64,000 bases of DNA from Paucibacter sp. KCTC 42545 (lineage in GTDB: Bacteria; Pseudomonadota; Gammaproteobacteria; Burkholderiales; Burkholderiaceae_C): NCBI RefSeq assembly GCF_001477625.1, contig NZ_CP013692.1, positions 3,534,001 to 3,598,000 on the forward strand. The letters are read 5' to 3'. The stretch's first letter is position 1; every line of letters starts with the position of its first letter. Shown here in pieces: positions 18,140 through 27,737 of this stretch. Position numbers and translations under genes: made by a program. The notes under the pieces were generated by a model. That model made no database searches and was not told the DNA's origin. It saw only the letters and a list, made by a program, of their open reading frames with translations.

Positions 18140-20755
18140 TTAAGCGCCCCGCAAGCGCAGCCAGTCTTCCAGAGGCCCGGGGCGGCCCAGCAAATAGCCC
18201 TGCAGGCAATCGCAACCCGTGCGCAGCAGGAAGTCGGCCTGCGCCGGGGTCTCCACCCCTTCGGCCACCACGCGCAGATTCAAGTGCTTGGCCATGGACA
18301 CAATGGCCTCAACGATGGCCGTGTCATTGGGATCATCGGGCGTGTCCTGCACAAAGCTCTTGTCGATCTTGAGCTCGTAGAGCGGCAGCTTCTTCAAATA
18401 AGCCAGGCTGGAATAGCCGGTGCCGAAATCGTCGATGGAAAAGCGCAGGCCCAGGGCGCGCAGCTCGGACATGCGCGCGCTGGTGTCTTGCCAGTTGTCG
18501 ATCAGCAGGTTCTCGGTCACTTCCAGAATCAGGTAGTCCGCCGGGGCGCCGGTGTCCTGAATAATTTGCCGCAAGCCCGCCACGAAGTCGTCTTTGCGGA
18601 ACTGTCGCGGGCTGACATTGACCGACAGGCATTGCAAGCGCCCGGCCTTGTGCAAGCGGGCCAAGGCCAAGCAGGCCTGGCGCAGCACCCGGTCGCCCAA
18701 CTCGATGATCAGGCCCGACTCCTCGGCCACGGGGATGAAGTCCAGCGGCGACACCCGGCCACGTTTGTGGTGCTGCCAGCGCAGCAGCAACTCGCCGCCG
18801 ATCTCCTGCCCTTGCGCATCGAACTGCGGCTGCAGATGCAGCTCAAACTGCTCCAGCTGCAAAGCCTCTTTCAGGTCTTGCTCCAGGGCCAGGCGGCTTT
18901 GCACCTCGGCATGCATGGCGGTTTCGAAGAAGGCCACTCGGTTGCGCCCCGAGGCCTTGGCGCGATACATGGCCGTGTCGGCCTCGCGCAGCAAATCGTC
19001 CACCGCCTCCGCGCCCTTGGGGAACAGGGTAATGCCGATGCTGCCTGAGATGTTGTAGCTGTGATCGAAGATATGGTGATCCATCACCAGCACCTCGCGC
19101 AGCTTCTCGGCCACGGCCATGGCATGGCGGGTGGCTTGGGCGGCGTCCAGGCCCAAATTGCTGACCAGCACCACGAATTCGTCGCCGCCTAGGCGCGCCA
19201 CCGTGTCGTCCTCGCGCGCCACCTCACGCAGGCGTTCGGCCACCTGCTTGAGCAGCTCGTCACCGATCGAATGACCCAGGGCATCGTTGATGTGCTTGAA
19301 GTGATCGAGGTCGATGAACAAGAGCGCGCCCAGCTGCCGCGAACGCCGTGCCACCGCCAGGTCATGCCCGATGCGGTCCAGCAGCATGCGGCGGTTGGGC
19401 AAGCCGGTCAGCACGTCGTAATGCGCCAGCCAGTGGGTGTGTTGCTCGGAGTGCTTGCGTTCGGTGATGTCGCTAACGAAGCCATGCCAGAGCACGCTGC
19501 CATCGGGCCGCCGTTCGGGCTGGCCGCTGCCCAGGCGCCAGCGCAGGCCCTGGCGCGGCAACACCACGCGGAACTCGTGGTGCCAGGGCTGCAGCGTTTG
19601 AGCCGACCGTTGAATCGACTCCACCAGGCCGCGCTGATCATCCGGATGCACCAGCTTGCGCACCACCGCGTCGTCTTCCCGCACATCCAGCGGGCTGACC
19701 TCAAACATATTGAAAATGCCTTCGCTGGCGAAGGGGTAGCAGGTGCGTCCGTCAGGGTCGAGGCGGTACTGCACCAGCGCGCCCGGCACCCGCCGCGCCA
19801 GATTGCCCAGCAACTCCAGGCTTTGCTCCAGCTTGCGGGCCCACAGGCGGCGCTCGGTGATGTCTCGGAAAGCGACGCTGGCGAATTGCTTACCCGCCTC
19901 GTCCTGGTAGGTCACCGTCGACACCTCGGCCTCGAAGCGCTCACCGTTGCCGCGAATCATGGTGATCTCGCCGCGCGCCTTGCCATTCAGATCACGCTCG
20001 TCAAACAAGCGCAGCAGGCGCGGGTCGCGCAGGTCCAGCACCTGCGAGCGCTGCACGCGACGCAGCTGCGCCTCGCTTTGGCCGAGGATCTCGCAGGCCA
20101 TGGGGTTGGCGGTGAGAATGTCACCGCCGGGCCGGGTCTGCATCACCCCGTCCAGGCTGTTGGCGAACAACAGTCCGTAAATCGATTCACTTTCGCGCCG
20201 GCGTTGATCGACCAGGCCGAATTCACGCAAGGTTGTCGCCAGCTCTTTGTTCTTGCGGCGCAGCAAGAGCTGCGTCATCACCTGCCGGGCCAGTCGCTCC
20301 AGATCTTGACACTGCTGCGGCGTGAAAGCGCGTGGTTCGCGATCCACTACACACAGGCTGCCCAAGGCGTGGCCCTCGGGCGTGATCAGCGGGGCGCCGG
20401 CGTAAAAGCGCACCGCCAGCGGGCCGGTCACTAGAGGGTTGTCATTGGTGCGCGGGTCATGCTCGGCATCCTCAATCACCAGCACCGCGCTGCCGCGGAT
20501 GGTGATGTCGCAAAAAGCGATGTCGCGCGGCGTTTCAATGACGTCCAGGCCCTGGCGGGATTTGAACCACTGGCGCTCGCTGTCAAGCAGGGTGACCAGC
20601 GAAATCGGCACGCCGAACAGGCGCAGGGCCAGCGCGGTCAGGTCGTCAAACGCCTGCTCGGGCGCCGTGTCCATGACCTCAAACGACTGCAAAGCCTGCA
20701 GGCGCGCTTGCTCTTGTTCTTGCTCTTGCTGACTTGGTTCGACGGCAGCCGCCAT
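18140..20755 (-). CDS. GAF-PAS-PAS-GGDEF-EAL signalling protein
   Basis: An 871-residue soluble protein. GAF domain at about residues 25-165 (VPISLVTLLDSERQWFKS, AFCDITI); two PAS domains near 190-310 and 315-435; GGDEF at 445-605 with intact GGDEF (523-527) and RxxD I-site (514-517). An EAL domain runs from about 620 to the end. The EAL signature reads GELLLRW (Glu655 kept, Ala replaced by Leu). Other phosphodiesterase motifs such as EVTENLL, DDFGTGYSSL and EGVET are intact, so cyclic-di-GMP hydrolysis remains plausible. The ATG at 20755 has GGGAGG upstream; an ATG 14 codons earlier is less likely. Both catalytic domains may be active, with balance set by GAF/PAS ligands. No membrane segment. 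Confidence 0.92.
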   Translation of the reverse strand: MAAAVEPSQQEQEQEQARLQALQSFEVMDTAPEQAFDDLTALALRLFGVPISLVTLLDSERQWFKSRQGLDVIETPRDIAFCDITIRGSAVLVIEDAEHDPRTNDNPLVTGPLAVRFYAGAPLITPEGHALGSLCVVDREPRAFTPQQCQDLERLARQVMTQLLLRRKNKELATTLREFGLVDQRRRESESIYGLLFANSLDGVMQTRPGGDILTANPMACEILGQSEAQLRRVQRSQVLDLRDPRLLRLFDERDLNGKARGEITMIRGNGERFEAEVSTVTYQDEAGKQFASVAFRDITERRLWARKLEQSLELLGNLARRVPGALVQYRLDPDGRTCYPFASEGIFNMFEVSPLDVREDDAVVRKLVHPDDQRGLVESIQRSAQTLQPWHHEFRVVLPRQGLRWRLGSGQPERRPDGSVLWHGFVSDITERKHSEQHTHWLAHYDVLTGLPNRRMLLDRIGHDLAVARRSRQLGALLFIDLDHFKHINDALGHSIGDELLKQVAERLREVAREDDTVARLGGDEFVVLVSNLGLDAAQATRHAMAVAEKLREVLVMDHHIFDHSYNISGSIGITLFPKGAEAVDDLLREADTAMYRAKASGRNRVAFFETAMHAEVQSRLALEQDLKEALQLEQFELHLQPQFDAQGQEIGGELLLRWQHHKRGRVSPLDFIPVAEESGLIIELGDRVLRQACLALARLHKAGRLQCLSVNVSPRQFRKDDFVAGLRQIIQDTGAPADYLILEVTENLLIDNWQDTSARMSELRALGLRFSIDDFGTGYSSLAYLKKLPLYELKIDKSFVQDTPDDPNDTAIVEAIVSMAKHLNLRVVAEGVETPAQADFLLRTGCDCLQGYLLGRPGPLEDWLRLRGA

Positions 20756-20863
20756 CACTGCCTCCCGGTTTGCAGATAGGACATGAGGCGCCATCATGGC
20801 ACGCCCGCCTTCAGCAAGCCCGTGAAATTGGGCCCGAAACTGGCAATTGCCGGGCCGACTGCC

Positions 20864-21565
20864 TCATTCGCTCTGGCGCAGCTTGACCAATTGACCGGTC
20901 ACCATCGCCGCCATGGTGCGGGCGACGGCGCGTGGATCCAGGCGGGGGTTGTCGAACAGCAACTCCTGCGCGGCATAGAGCGCGTCAATGCCCAAGCGCA
21001 GGGTCAGGCGCACCTCGGCCTGATCGGCCTGCGGATAGGCTTGCATGAAGGGGTGCACCAGCAAGTCGGTGACCAGCTCATGGGAGCTATGGCGCACCTC
21101 CTGCAGGGTCGGCACGGCGCGCAAGGCGCGGGTGATCCAGATGCCGGCGGGCATCTGCTCGGTCAGCTGCAGCGTGCGTATGAACAAATCGGCAATGCTG
21201 GCGGCCAACTCGGGCTCGGGCAGGCGCCAAGTTTGCGCCGTGGCCCAAGGTGTCAGCAGCGCATTCTGGCTGCGCATCAGGCGCTCGGCCAGCTCGCACA
21301 GAATGGCATATTTATTCGGGAAGTACTGGTACAGGGCCGGCGGGGAAATGCCGGCGCGCTGACAGACCAGATTGGTCGACAGGCGCTCAATGCCCACCTC
21401 ACCCAGCAAGTCGCCACAGGCGGCCAGAATGCGTTCGAAGGTTTCCACCGCACGCTGCTGCGAGGGCACCTTTTTCTGCCTGAGATCAGGCAAGTTGCGC
21501 GGCACCAGCTTGTCTTGACTGGCGGGGTTTGCGGCGGTGTCGGCCACGCTGTTGGGCTCGTTCAT
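20864..21565 (-). CDS. TetR/AcrR family transcriptional regulator
   Basis: A 233-residue regulator. After a ~35-residue hydrophilic leader, residues about 38-95 form the TetR helix-turn-helix (RAVETFERILAACGDLLG, TNLVCQRAGISPPALYQYFP, NKYAILCELAERL). The remainder is the variable helical ligand-binding domain. The gene stands alone, and its immediate neighbours are the GGDEF-EAL protein and a universal stress protein on the same strand. Neither neighbour points to an efflux or degradation target, so the effector and regulon are unknown. Confidence 0.9.
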   Translation of the reverse strand: MNEPNSVADTAANPASQDKLVPRNLPDLRQKKVPSQQRAVETFERILAACGDLLGEVGIERLSTNLVCQRAGISPPALYQYFPNKYAILCELAERLMRSQNALLTPWATAQTWRLPEPELAASIADLFIRTLQLTEQMPAGIWITRALRAVPTLQEVRHSSHELVTDLLVHPFMQAYPQADQAEVRLTLRLGIDALYAAQELLFDNPRLDPRAVARTMAAMVTGQLVKLRQSE

Positions 21566-21673
21566 CGGCCCAGTCTAGCCCAGCGTTTGCGCCCATTCTG
21601 TTCGGGTCAGCCCTGATCAGAATCATCAAAAAACAACGTCCGAGCCAGGGCCTGCGAGGCCCCGGCGCGGCAC

Positions 21674-22111
21674 TCACTTGATCACGAAAACCGGCACTTC
21701 CGCCAGGGTCAGCACCTTTTGCGCCACGCTGCCCAGCAGCACAGCGTCCAAGCCGCGGCGGCCATGCGAGCCGATCACGATCAGGTCGCACGCCGTCTGC
21801 TTGGCATGCGCCACGATGGCCGGCGCTGGGCCATGCTCGCGCAGGATCTGGCTGGTGAAGTCCACGCCACAGCTCTTGGCGGCGTCTTCGGCATGCTCAA
21901 TACCTTGGCGGGCGGCGGACTCCGAGGCCTCCAGATAGTAGCTCATGGCCTCACCGCCGCTGTCCGGAAAGTAGAGAAAGGGCGAGGGGTCGATCACGCT
22001 GATGATCTCCAGCACCGCGCCGTAACGCTTGGCCATGTCAGCGGCCACCAGGGCGGCACGTTGAGCGGTGGCGGAGCCGTCGGTGGGCAGGAGGATGCGG
22101 TGAAAAAACAT
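21674..22111 (-). CDS. Universal stress protein (UspA family)
   Basis: A 145-residue single-domain protein with the Rossmann-like Usp fold. The N-terminus is FHRILLPTDGSATAQRA. The C-terminal ATP-binding pattern is GxxG, nine residues, then GS (in GSHGRRGLDAVLLGSVAQKV). This places it in the ATP-binding class rather than the non-binding UspA type. The role is stress endurance, usually through protein interactions. It is a single gene, about 80 bases from the end of the exonuclease gene upstream. Confidence 0.93.
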   Translation of the reverse strand: MFFHRILLPTDGSATAQRAALVAADMAKRYGAVLEIISVIDPSPFLYFPDSGGEAMSYYLEASESAARQGIEHAEDAAKSCGVDFTSQILREHGPAPAIVAHAKQTACDLIVIGSHGRRGLDAVLLGSVAQKVLTLAEVPVFVIK

Positions 22112-22189
22112 GATGTGTCCCTAGCAAATACGCAGCGGATGCGGCATGGGTATCTTCGGCCTGCGGCTCAGTGCAGGGCTTGCCTTGGA

Positions 22190-22831
22190 TCAAGATTGCT
22201 TGCGCTCACGCCACTCGGCGGGCTCAGCGGGCTCGGCGCGCCCTTGCGCATGGCCATTGCTATGCCCATTCGCAAGGCCAATCTCGGCACCATTCACTGC
22301 ACCATTCGCAGCGCCTGTTTCAGCAGGCCTGCTCGCGCCGCCCAAGTTCTGCCGCAGCTTTTGCAAGGTCAGCTGCAGAATTCGCGCATCGCTGCTGGCG
22401 CGATGGCGCTGCAGCGCCTGGTCCAGGCGCACCTGGTTCAGCACCGCATGCCAATGCTGGGCCTCGGCCTCGCTGAGCAAGCACCGCAAATCGGCCAGCT
22501 TGAATTGGGGCACCAGATCCACCACGTCGAACAGGCGGGCCAGCCAAGGATAGTCATGCGCCCAGGCATCGCAATAAACCACTTGGCCGCGCAGATGGCT
22601 GTTGATTTGCTGCGCCACCCACAAGGGCGGCTTGCCATGCCGGCACAAGGTGGCGCGGCTGATGCCGTGAACCGCCTCGGCCGAGGCGTCCCAATGCTGC
22701 CACTCGGGCTCGGGCTGGATCAGCGAGCAAAACATGGCCCCAGCGGAGTCTACAAAGCCAACTTCGATCGGATAACTGCCGCGGCCAAAGCCCGAAGCCT
22801 CGATGTCCAGAATGGCGGGAATCTCGCCCAT
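22190..22831 (-). CDS. DEDDh 3'-5' exonuclease-like protein
   Basis: A 213-residue protein. The exonuclease motifs are present in order: DIEASGFG near residue 8 (acidic pair), HGIS around 57, CDAWAHDYPWL (third acidic residue) and HRASSDARI, which gives the DEDDh His-x4-Asp. It therefore should be a metal-dependent nuclease of the RNase T/DnaQ superfamily. The last ~45 residues are low-complexity, rich in Ala, Gly, Asn and His, and look disordered. The start at 22831 is the first ATG that leads directly into the catalytic domain; the frame is open 22 codons further. DNA or RNA preference cannot be told. Confidence 0.85.
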   Translation of the reverse strand: MGEIPAILDIEASGFGRGSYPIEVGFVDSAGAMFCSLIQPEPEWQHWDASAEAVHGISRATLCRHGKPPLWVAQQINSHLRGQVVYCDAWAHDYPWLARLFDVVDLVPQFKLADLRCLLSEAEAQHWHAVLNQVRLDQALQRHRASSDARILQLTLQKLRQNLGGASRPAETGAANGAVNGAEIGLANGHSNGHAQGRAEPAEPAEWRERKQS

Positions 22832-22924
22832 CTTCAGACCCCTTGTTTCGATACTTTGCGGCGCCACACGGTTGTTGGCCGACTGTAGCCCAAGCACGGC
22901 CGGCGCATCAGCCCACGCGTCGAC

Positions 22925-23566
22925 TCAGGGCTTGAGTTCGATGATCTGCTCGCCCTCAAACAACTCGATCGCCGTGCGCGCCACTCGCTGGGTGTCGTAA
23001 AACGCATAGGCACTCACCGCCGCAGCGCCGGCCAGCGGCACCCAGCGCGAGATCGATTTGCGCACCAAGCTCTCGCTCAGCTTGACGCCCACCACACGGC
23101 TGATTTGCTGCATTACTTTGGCGGCCACGGGCTGCACCACCATGCGCTCACCCACCCGCACGGCAAGGTCGCGCACGGCCTGGGCCGCCGTGTGGCGGAA
23201 CATGCAGTACAGCATTTGCTCGCGGCCCAAGTCGGCCGTGCGGCCGTAGATGGCGGCGATGTCGGCCACCGCCTGGCGCTGGATGCGCCACACCGTCAAC
23301 AGCTCAGGCAGGATGGTCAACCAGCCCAGCGGGCCTGGCGGCAGCGCCAGCGACCCTGCCGCAAGCGCAGCCTTCTGGGCCGCTTGCTGAGCCACGCTTT
23401 GCGCGGCGCGAGCGGCCTCGCTGGGCAAGGTGCTGGCCTGGCGTGCGGACTCGGGCCGGCTAGACACCAGATCCAACACTGCCTCGGACACCTTGGCGGC
23501 AAAGCCGCCCTCAGCCTGCCCGGCCAGCGCGGGCAGGTTGTCGGGATTACGGCTGGTTTTGCTCAT
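22925..23566 (-). CDS. EcsC-like membrane-associated protein
   Basis: A 213-residue protein, Ala-rich, with a central hydrophobic stretch (AALAAGSLALPPGPLGWLTI, then LPELLTVW). The C-terminal region SRWVPLAGAAAVSAYAFYDT followed by RVARTAIELFEG is typical of EcsC/DUF697-like proteins. The start overlaps the stop of the upstream amino-acid permease by four bases (ATGA), so the two genes are translationally coupled. The biochemical function of the family is unknown, and I do not infer one. The frame extends upstream to 23803, but that part is antisense-like overlap of the permease gene. Confidence 0.72.
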   Translation of the reverse strand: MSKTSRNPDNLPALAGQAEGGFAAKVSEAVLDLVSSRPESARQASTLPSEAARAAQSVAQQAAQKAALAAGSLALPPGPLGWLTILPELLTVWRIQRQAVADIAAIYGRTADLGREQMLYCMFRHTAAQAVRDLAVRVGERMVVQPVAAKVMQQISRVVGVKLSESLVRKSISRWVPLAGAAAVSAYAFYDTQRVARTAIELFEGEQIIELKP

Positions 23567-24936
23567 GCCTGCGCCCTTTTGCTCAGCGGCCACAAAATCA
23601 TGGCGCCCAGCGCCAGCACCGCCACACCCACCATGGCCCCGGCGCGCACATAGACCACGCTGGACCACAAAACATACAAGCAGCACAGCGCAAAGGCCAG
23701 CGGCAACCAAGGGTAAAAAGGCACTTGGTAGTGGCGCTGCACCTCCGGCTCGCTGCGGCGCAGGCGGATCACGGCCAGGGCGCTGAGCGTCATGAAGAAC
23801 CAATAGACGGGAGACAAATAGTCCACCATGGTGGCGAAACCGCCGCGGGTGATGGCGCCAAAAGCCACCAGGGCCAGGGCCACGCCGCTGGTGGCCAGCA
23901 CGGCCGCGGTGGGCGTGCCGCGCTTGGCATTCCAGCGCGCCAGATGCAGGCTGCCGGCCACATCGCGGGCGGCGGCATAAGTGGTGCGCGGCCCGGCGAT
24001 CAGAATCGCATTCATCACCGACAGCGCCGTCAGCGACACGATGGCCACCATCAGCAATTCACCTGGCCGCCCGAACACCGCCAGCATCAAAGCCGCCGCC
24101 GGTGCTTCGCTACGCGCCAAGCCGTCCAGGCCCAGCACCTGCAAATAAGCCCAGTTGGCCAGCAGATACAGGCCCGAGACCAGCAGCAAGCCCCACCACA
24201 GGGCACGCTTGATGCCGCTGCGCTGGTCGCGCATCTCGGCCGACAAGGTGGCCGCATCGCTCCAGCCGCCGTAGGCCAAGAACACAAACACCATGGCCTG
24301 ACCCCAGTTGTGACGTGTTGGGTCGTCCACGGCCAGCGGCGTTTGCGGCGCATGCCCGGCCCAAACCTGCACGCCCGCGCCCACGCCCAAGAGCAAAAGC
24401 CCGCCCAGCACCACCGTGGTCAAGCCCAGCTGAGTGCCCAGGCCGACGCGCACGCCCAGCAGATTCAGACCGGTCAGCAGCACGATCAGGCTGGCCCCCA
24501 GCACCGCGCTGGTGTAGGGCCCCAACCAGGGCCGCAGATCCAGCACCTGGCTCAGATAGTCGCCGAACACAAAGGCCAGCAAGGCCATCGAGCCGGTGTG
24601 GATCACCGCAAAGCGCGACCAGGCAAACAAAAAGCCCAGGCGCTGGCCGTAGGCGCGGCGCAGGAAGAAATAGTCGCCGCCGGTATCGGGAAAGCTCGAG
24701 GCCATTTCGGCAAAGCACAGCGCGCCGATGAAGGACAGCAGGCCGCCAAAAGCCCAGGCCAGATAAAGCTCGTAGGAGCCGCCCAGCGCCGCGGCCACCA
24801 GCGGCGAAGTCTTGAAGATACCGGCGCCCACCACCATGCCCACGCACAAGGCCACGGCATGTTTGACGTCAAGCTGGCGCTGCGGCAGGACAAGCACAGT
24901 GGGCGGGGTCAAGTCTTGCTGGGGCTGGCTGGGCAT
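23563..24936 (-). CDS. APC family amino-acid permease
   Basis: A 457-residue inner-membrane protein with about twelve hydrophobic segments. The N-terminal KHAVALCVGMVVGAGIF motif (helix 1 with the GxG-type substrate-binding break) and FAEMASSFPDTGGDYFFLRR are diagnostic of the amino acid-polyamine-organocation superfamily. It imports amino acids or related amines by secondary transport; the substrate is undetermined. The chosen ATG at 24936 follows 29 in-frame codons that do not look like permease sequence. It is divergent from the first TonB receptor gene and coupled downstream to the EcsC-like gene. Confidence 0.9.
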   Translation of the reverse strand: MPSQPQQDLTPPTVLVLPQRQLDVKHAVALCVGMVVGAGIFKTSPLVAAALGGSYELYLAWAFGGLLSFIGALCFAEMASSFPDTGGDYFFLRRAYGQRLGFLFAWSRFAVIHTGSMALLAFVFGDYLSQVLDLRPWLGPYTSAVLGASLIVLLTGLNLLGVRVGLGTQLGLTTVVLGGLLLLGVGAGVQVWAGHAPQTPLAVDDPTRHNWGQAMVFVFLAYGGWSDAATLSAEMRDQRSGIKRALWWGLLLVSGLYLLANWAYLQVLGLDGLARSEAPAAALMLAVFGRPGELLMVAIVSLTALSVMNAILIAGPRTTYAAARDVAGSLHLARWNAKRGTPTAAVLATSGVALALVAFGAITRGGFATMVDYLSPVYWFFMTLSALAVIRLRRSEPEVQRHYQVPFYPWLPLAFALCCLYVLWSSVVYVRAGAMVGVAVLALGAMILWPLSKRAQA

Positions 24937-25127
24937 GGGGAAGTCGAGGCGGGCAGAGAGAAAAAGAGGCAACTGAAGGCAAGCGCGGCTGGCGAATGCT
25001 AACTGCTGTGTCCTGCCTGCCACGTTTGCATGAGCTTATTGCCGAACAGTCTTTGAGCACCCTATCGCTTTGCCTTAGCCTTAACGGCTTTGTTATCGCC
25101 CTTACACGCCTACGCCACCTAACCGCC

Positions 25128-27608
25128 ATGTTGCACACGCCCACCCGAATTGCCTGCGCCGCCCTTCTTGCCAATCTCGCGGGCCTGTTGCCCATGCATG
25201 CCTTGGCCCAAGCAGCCGAGCAGCCAGGCGCCAAGGCCCAGCCAGCCCAGCTGGATCAGGTGCTGGTGACCGGCACCCGTGCCAAAGACCGCACGCTGCT
25301 GAACTCGGCCGTGCCGGTAGACGTTCTGAGCCAGGAAGACCTGCAGCGCGCCGTGGCCGGCGACGGTAACTTGGCCGCGGCCCTGCAGACCCTGCTGCCC
25401 TCCTTCAACTTCCCGCGCCAAAGCAATTCCGGCGGCGGTGACCATGTGCGCGCGGCCCAGCTGCGCGGCCTCTCGCCCGACCAGGTGCTGGTCTTGGTGA
25501 ACGGCAAACGCCGCCACAACTCGGCCATCGTCAATCTGGAATCCAAGACCGGCAAGGGCACCAACCCGGTGGACTTCAATGCGATTCCGGTCTCGGCCAT
25601 CAAGCGCATCGAGGTGCTGCGCGATGGCGCCGGCGCTCAGTACGGCAGCGACGCGATTGCCGGCGTGATCAACATCATCCTCGACGATGCCGACAGTGGC
25701 GGCCTGGTGGCGGGCGGTGTGGGCGGCTTCCACACCCGCTTCGAGCCCAGCAATGAAACCTTGAACGACGGCCGCTCGCGCGAGCTGCAAGGCAAGCTGG
25801 GCCTCAAGCTGGGCGACAGCGGCTTTGTGCGCTTCGGTATCGAGGCCGCCCACCGCGACCACACCAACCGCGCCGGCCCCGACCAGATTCCGCCCTGGGA
25901 AGATCAGTCGCCCGCCAATCTGGCCTTCCAGGGCAAGCGCAATTACGCGCCGGGCGAGCCGGAGTCGGATCAGCTGGCACTGTGGTTCAACAGCGGCTTC
26001 ACGCTGGGCGCACTGGGCAGCGATGCTCGCGGCTACGCCTTCGGCACCTGGCAGCAGCGCAAGAGCGAGGGCGCGGCCTACTTCCGCTACCCCGACAGTT
26101 TTGCCAATGTCAAAGCCATCTACCCGAACGGCTACCGCCCCGCCACCACCGGCAAGAGCCAAGACCTGCAACTGGCCAGCGGCGTGCGCGGCAGCTTGGG
26201 GGCAGACAAGAGCTGGGACTACGACGTCGCCCTCAACCTCGGCCGCAATGAGTTCAACTACGGCCTGCGCAACTCGCTCAATGTTTCGCTGGGCGCGGCC
26301 AGCCCGACGCAATTCCATCTGGGCGACTTCCAAACCCAGCAGTTGGGTATCAGCGCCGACTTCAGCCGCGAACTGGCGCTGCCCGGCCTAAGCAAACCCG
26401 CCACCTTGGCACTCGGCATGGAAGCGCGGCGCGAATCCTTCCGCACCAAGGCGGGCGACGAGGCCTCCTACGCCGTTGGCAGTTTCGATGGCACGCCCGG
26501 CGCCCAAGCCGGCCCGGGTCTGCAGGCGGCGGATGCGGTGGATCTGTCGCGCAACTTGGTCGGCGCCTACGTCGACCTCAGCGCCGACCTCACGCCCAGC
26601 CTGTTTGCCGGCCTGGCCCTGCGTGCCGACCATTACTCTGACTTCGGCAGCGCGCTGACGGCCAAGCTCTCCGGCCGCTATGTGCTGACGCAAGACCTGG
26701 CCCTGCGCGGCGCCTTGTCCAACAACTTCCGCGCGCCCTCGCTGGCGCAAACCGGCTTCTCCTTCACCGTCACCGACCGCGGCGACGGCGGCACGCTCAG
26801 CCAGGTGCGCACCCTGCCGGTGCAAAGCGAGATCGCCCGCGCCCTGGGCGCCGAGCCGCTCAAGGCCGAGACGGCCCGCAATGCCAGCCTGGGCCTGACC
26901 TGGCAGCCCAGCCGCCGCGCCTCGCTGTCCATCGACGCTTTTGATGTCAAGGTCAAGGACCGCATCACCTTGTCCGAGCGCTTGTCCAGCGACGCGCTGA
27001 CGGCGCTGATCCAAAGCCAGTTCGGCGTGGCCGGTGTGAACGGCGTCAACTTCTTCACCAATGCGGTGGACACCCACACCCGCGGCGTCGATCTGGTCGG
27101 CCAGTTCAGCCACGCGCTGGCGGGGGGCGAATTGCGCTGGACCCTGGCCTCGAGCTTCAACAAAACCACGCTGAGCAATATCCAGCAGAGCAGCGCGGCG
27201 CTCAAAGCGCTGGGCATAGCCAAGCCCCTGGTCGGCCTGGAGGAAAGCAATACCCTCACCGACGCGGCACCGCGCGACCGGCATGTGATGAGCGCGCAGT
27301 GGAACAACAGCGGCTGGAACCTGCTGGCCCGCGCCACCCGCCACGGCTCGGCCACCCGGGTGTTTGACTTTGGCGACGGCTTCACCCCGACGCAGACCTA
27401 TGCCCCCGTCTGGCAGCTTGACCTGGAGGCTGAGGTGAAGCTAACGCGCAGCTTCAGCGTCTCGGTCGGCGGTGTGAACGTGACCGACCGCTACCCCACC
27501 CGCTCCATCGACGACATCAGCTACTTCGGCAACTTCCCCTACGACGTGCTCTCCCCCGTGGGCTTCAACGGCGCTTACTACTACGCCCGGGCGCGCTACA
27601 ACTTCTGA
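25128..27608 (+). CDS. TonB-dependent outer-membrane receptor
   Basis: An 826-residue protein with a signal peptide (residues 1-28, ending ALAQA). A plug domain starts at QVLVTGTRAKDRTLLNSAVP and contains IKRIEVLRDGAGAQYGSDA and GVINIIL. A long C-terminal beta-barrel ends in aromatic YYYARARYNF, as required for outer-membrane insertion. The ATG at 25128 begins the signal peptide; the frame is open upstream to 24996. The ligand is not deducible: there are no siderophore or B12 genes nearby. It converges on a secreted protease gene, which would fit peptide or protein-derived nutrients, but that is only inference. A strong terminator follows. Confidence 0.93.
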   Translation: MLHTPTRIACAALLANLAGLLPMHALAQAAEQPGAKAQPAQLDQVLVTGTRAKDRTLLNSAVPVDVLSQEDLQRAVAGDGNLAAALQTLLPSFNFPRQSNSGGGDHVRAAQLRGLSPDQVLVLVNGKRRHNSAIVNLESKTGKGTNPVDFNAIPVSAIKRIEVLRDGAGAQYGSDAIAGVINIILDDADSGGLVAGGVGGFHTRFEPSNETLNDGRSRELQGKLGLKLGDSGFVRFGIEAAHRDHTNRAGPDQIPPWEDQSPANLAFQGKRNYAPGEPESDQLALWFNSGFTLGALGSDARGYAFGTWQQRKSEGAAYFRYPDSFANVKAIYPNGYRPATTGKSQDLQLASGVRGSLGADKSWDYDVALNLGRNEFNYGLRNSLNVSLGAASPTQFHLGDFQTQQLGISADFSRELALPGLSKPATLALGMEARRESFRTKAGDEASYAVGSFDGTPGAQAGPGLQAADAVDLSRNLVGAYVDLSADLTPSLFAGLALRADHYSDFGSALTAKLSGRYVLTQDLALRGALSNNFRAPSLAQTGFSFTVTDRGDGGTLSQVRTLPVQSEIARALGAEPLKAETARNASLGLTWQPSRRASLSIDAFDVKVKDRITLSERLSSDALTALIQSQFGVAGVNGVNFFTNAVDTHTRGVDLVGQFSHALAGGELRWTLASSFNKTTLSNIQQSSAALKALGIAKPLVGLEESNTLTDAAPRDRHVMSAQWNNSGWNLLARATRHGSATRVFDFGDGFTPTQTYAPVWQLDLEAEVKLTRSFSVSVGGVNVTDRYPTRSIDDISYFGNFPYDVLSPVGFNGAYYYARARYNF

Positions 27609-27638
27609 GGTTGAAATGCCGCAGCTTGCGGCAATAGA

Positions 27639-27670
27639 AAAGGGCGGCTTGCATCAGCAAGCCGCCCTTT
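27639..27670. terminator. Bidirectional intrinsic terminator
   Basis: A perfect 14-base stem (27639-27652 with 27657-27670) and a four-base ATCA loop. GTTTT follows on the plus strand and TTTTCTATT on the minus strand. It lies between the convergent TonB receptor and S8 protease genes and should stop transcription from both. Confidence 0.9.
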
Positions 27671-27737
27671 GTTTTGGTGCCTTTTTTGCGCTTGGGCCGC
27701 AGCACCCGAAAACCGGGCGCTGCGGTCATTGCCACGC

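Noticed and set aside
21640..21673. Small GGGCCT/AGGCCC hairpin after the universal stress protein gene
   Set aside because: The T run is about 16 bases away from the stem, so an intrinsic terminator is not convincing.
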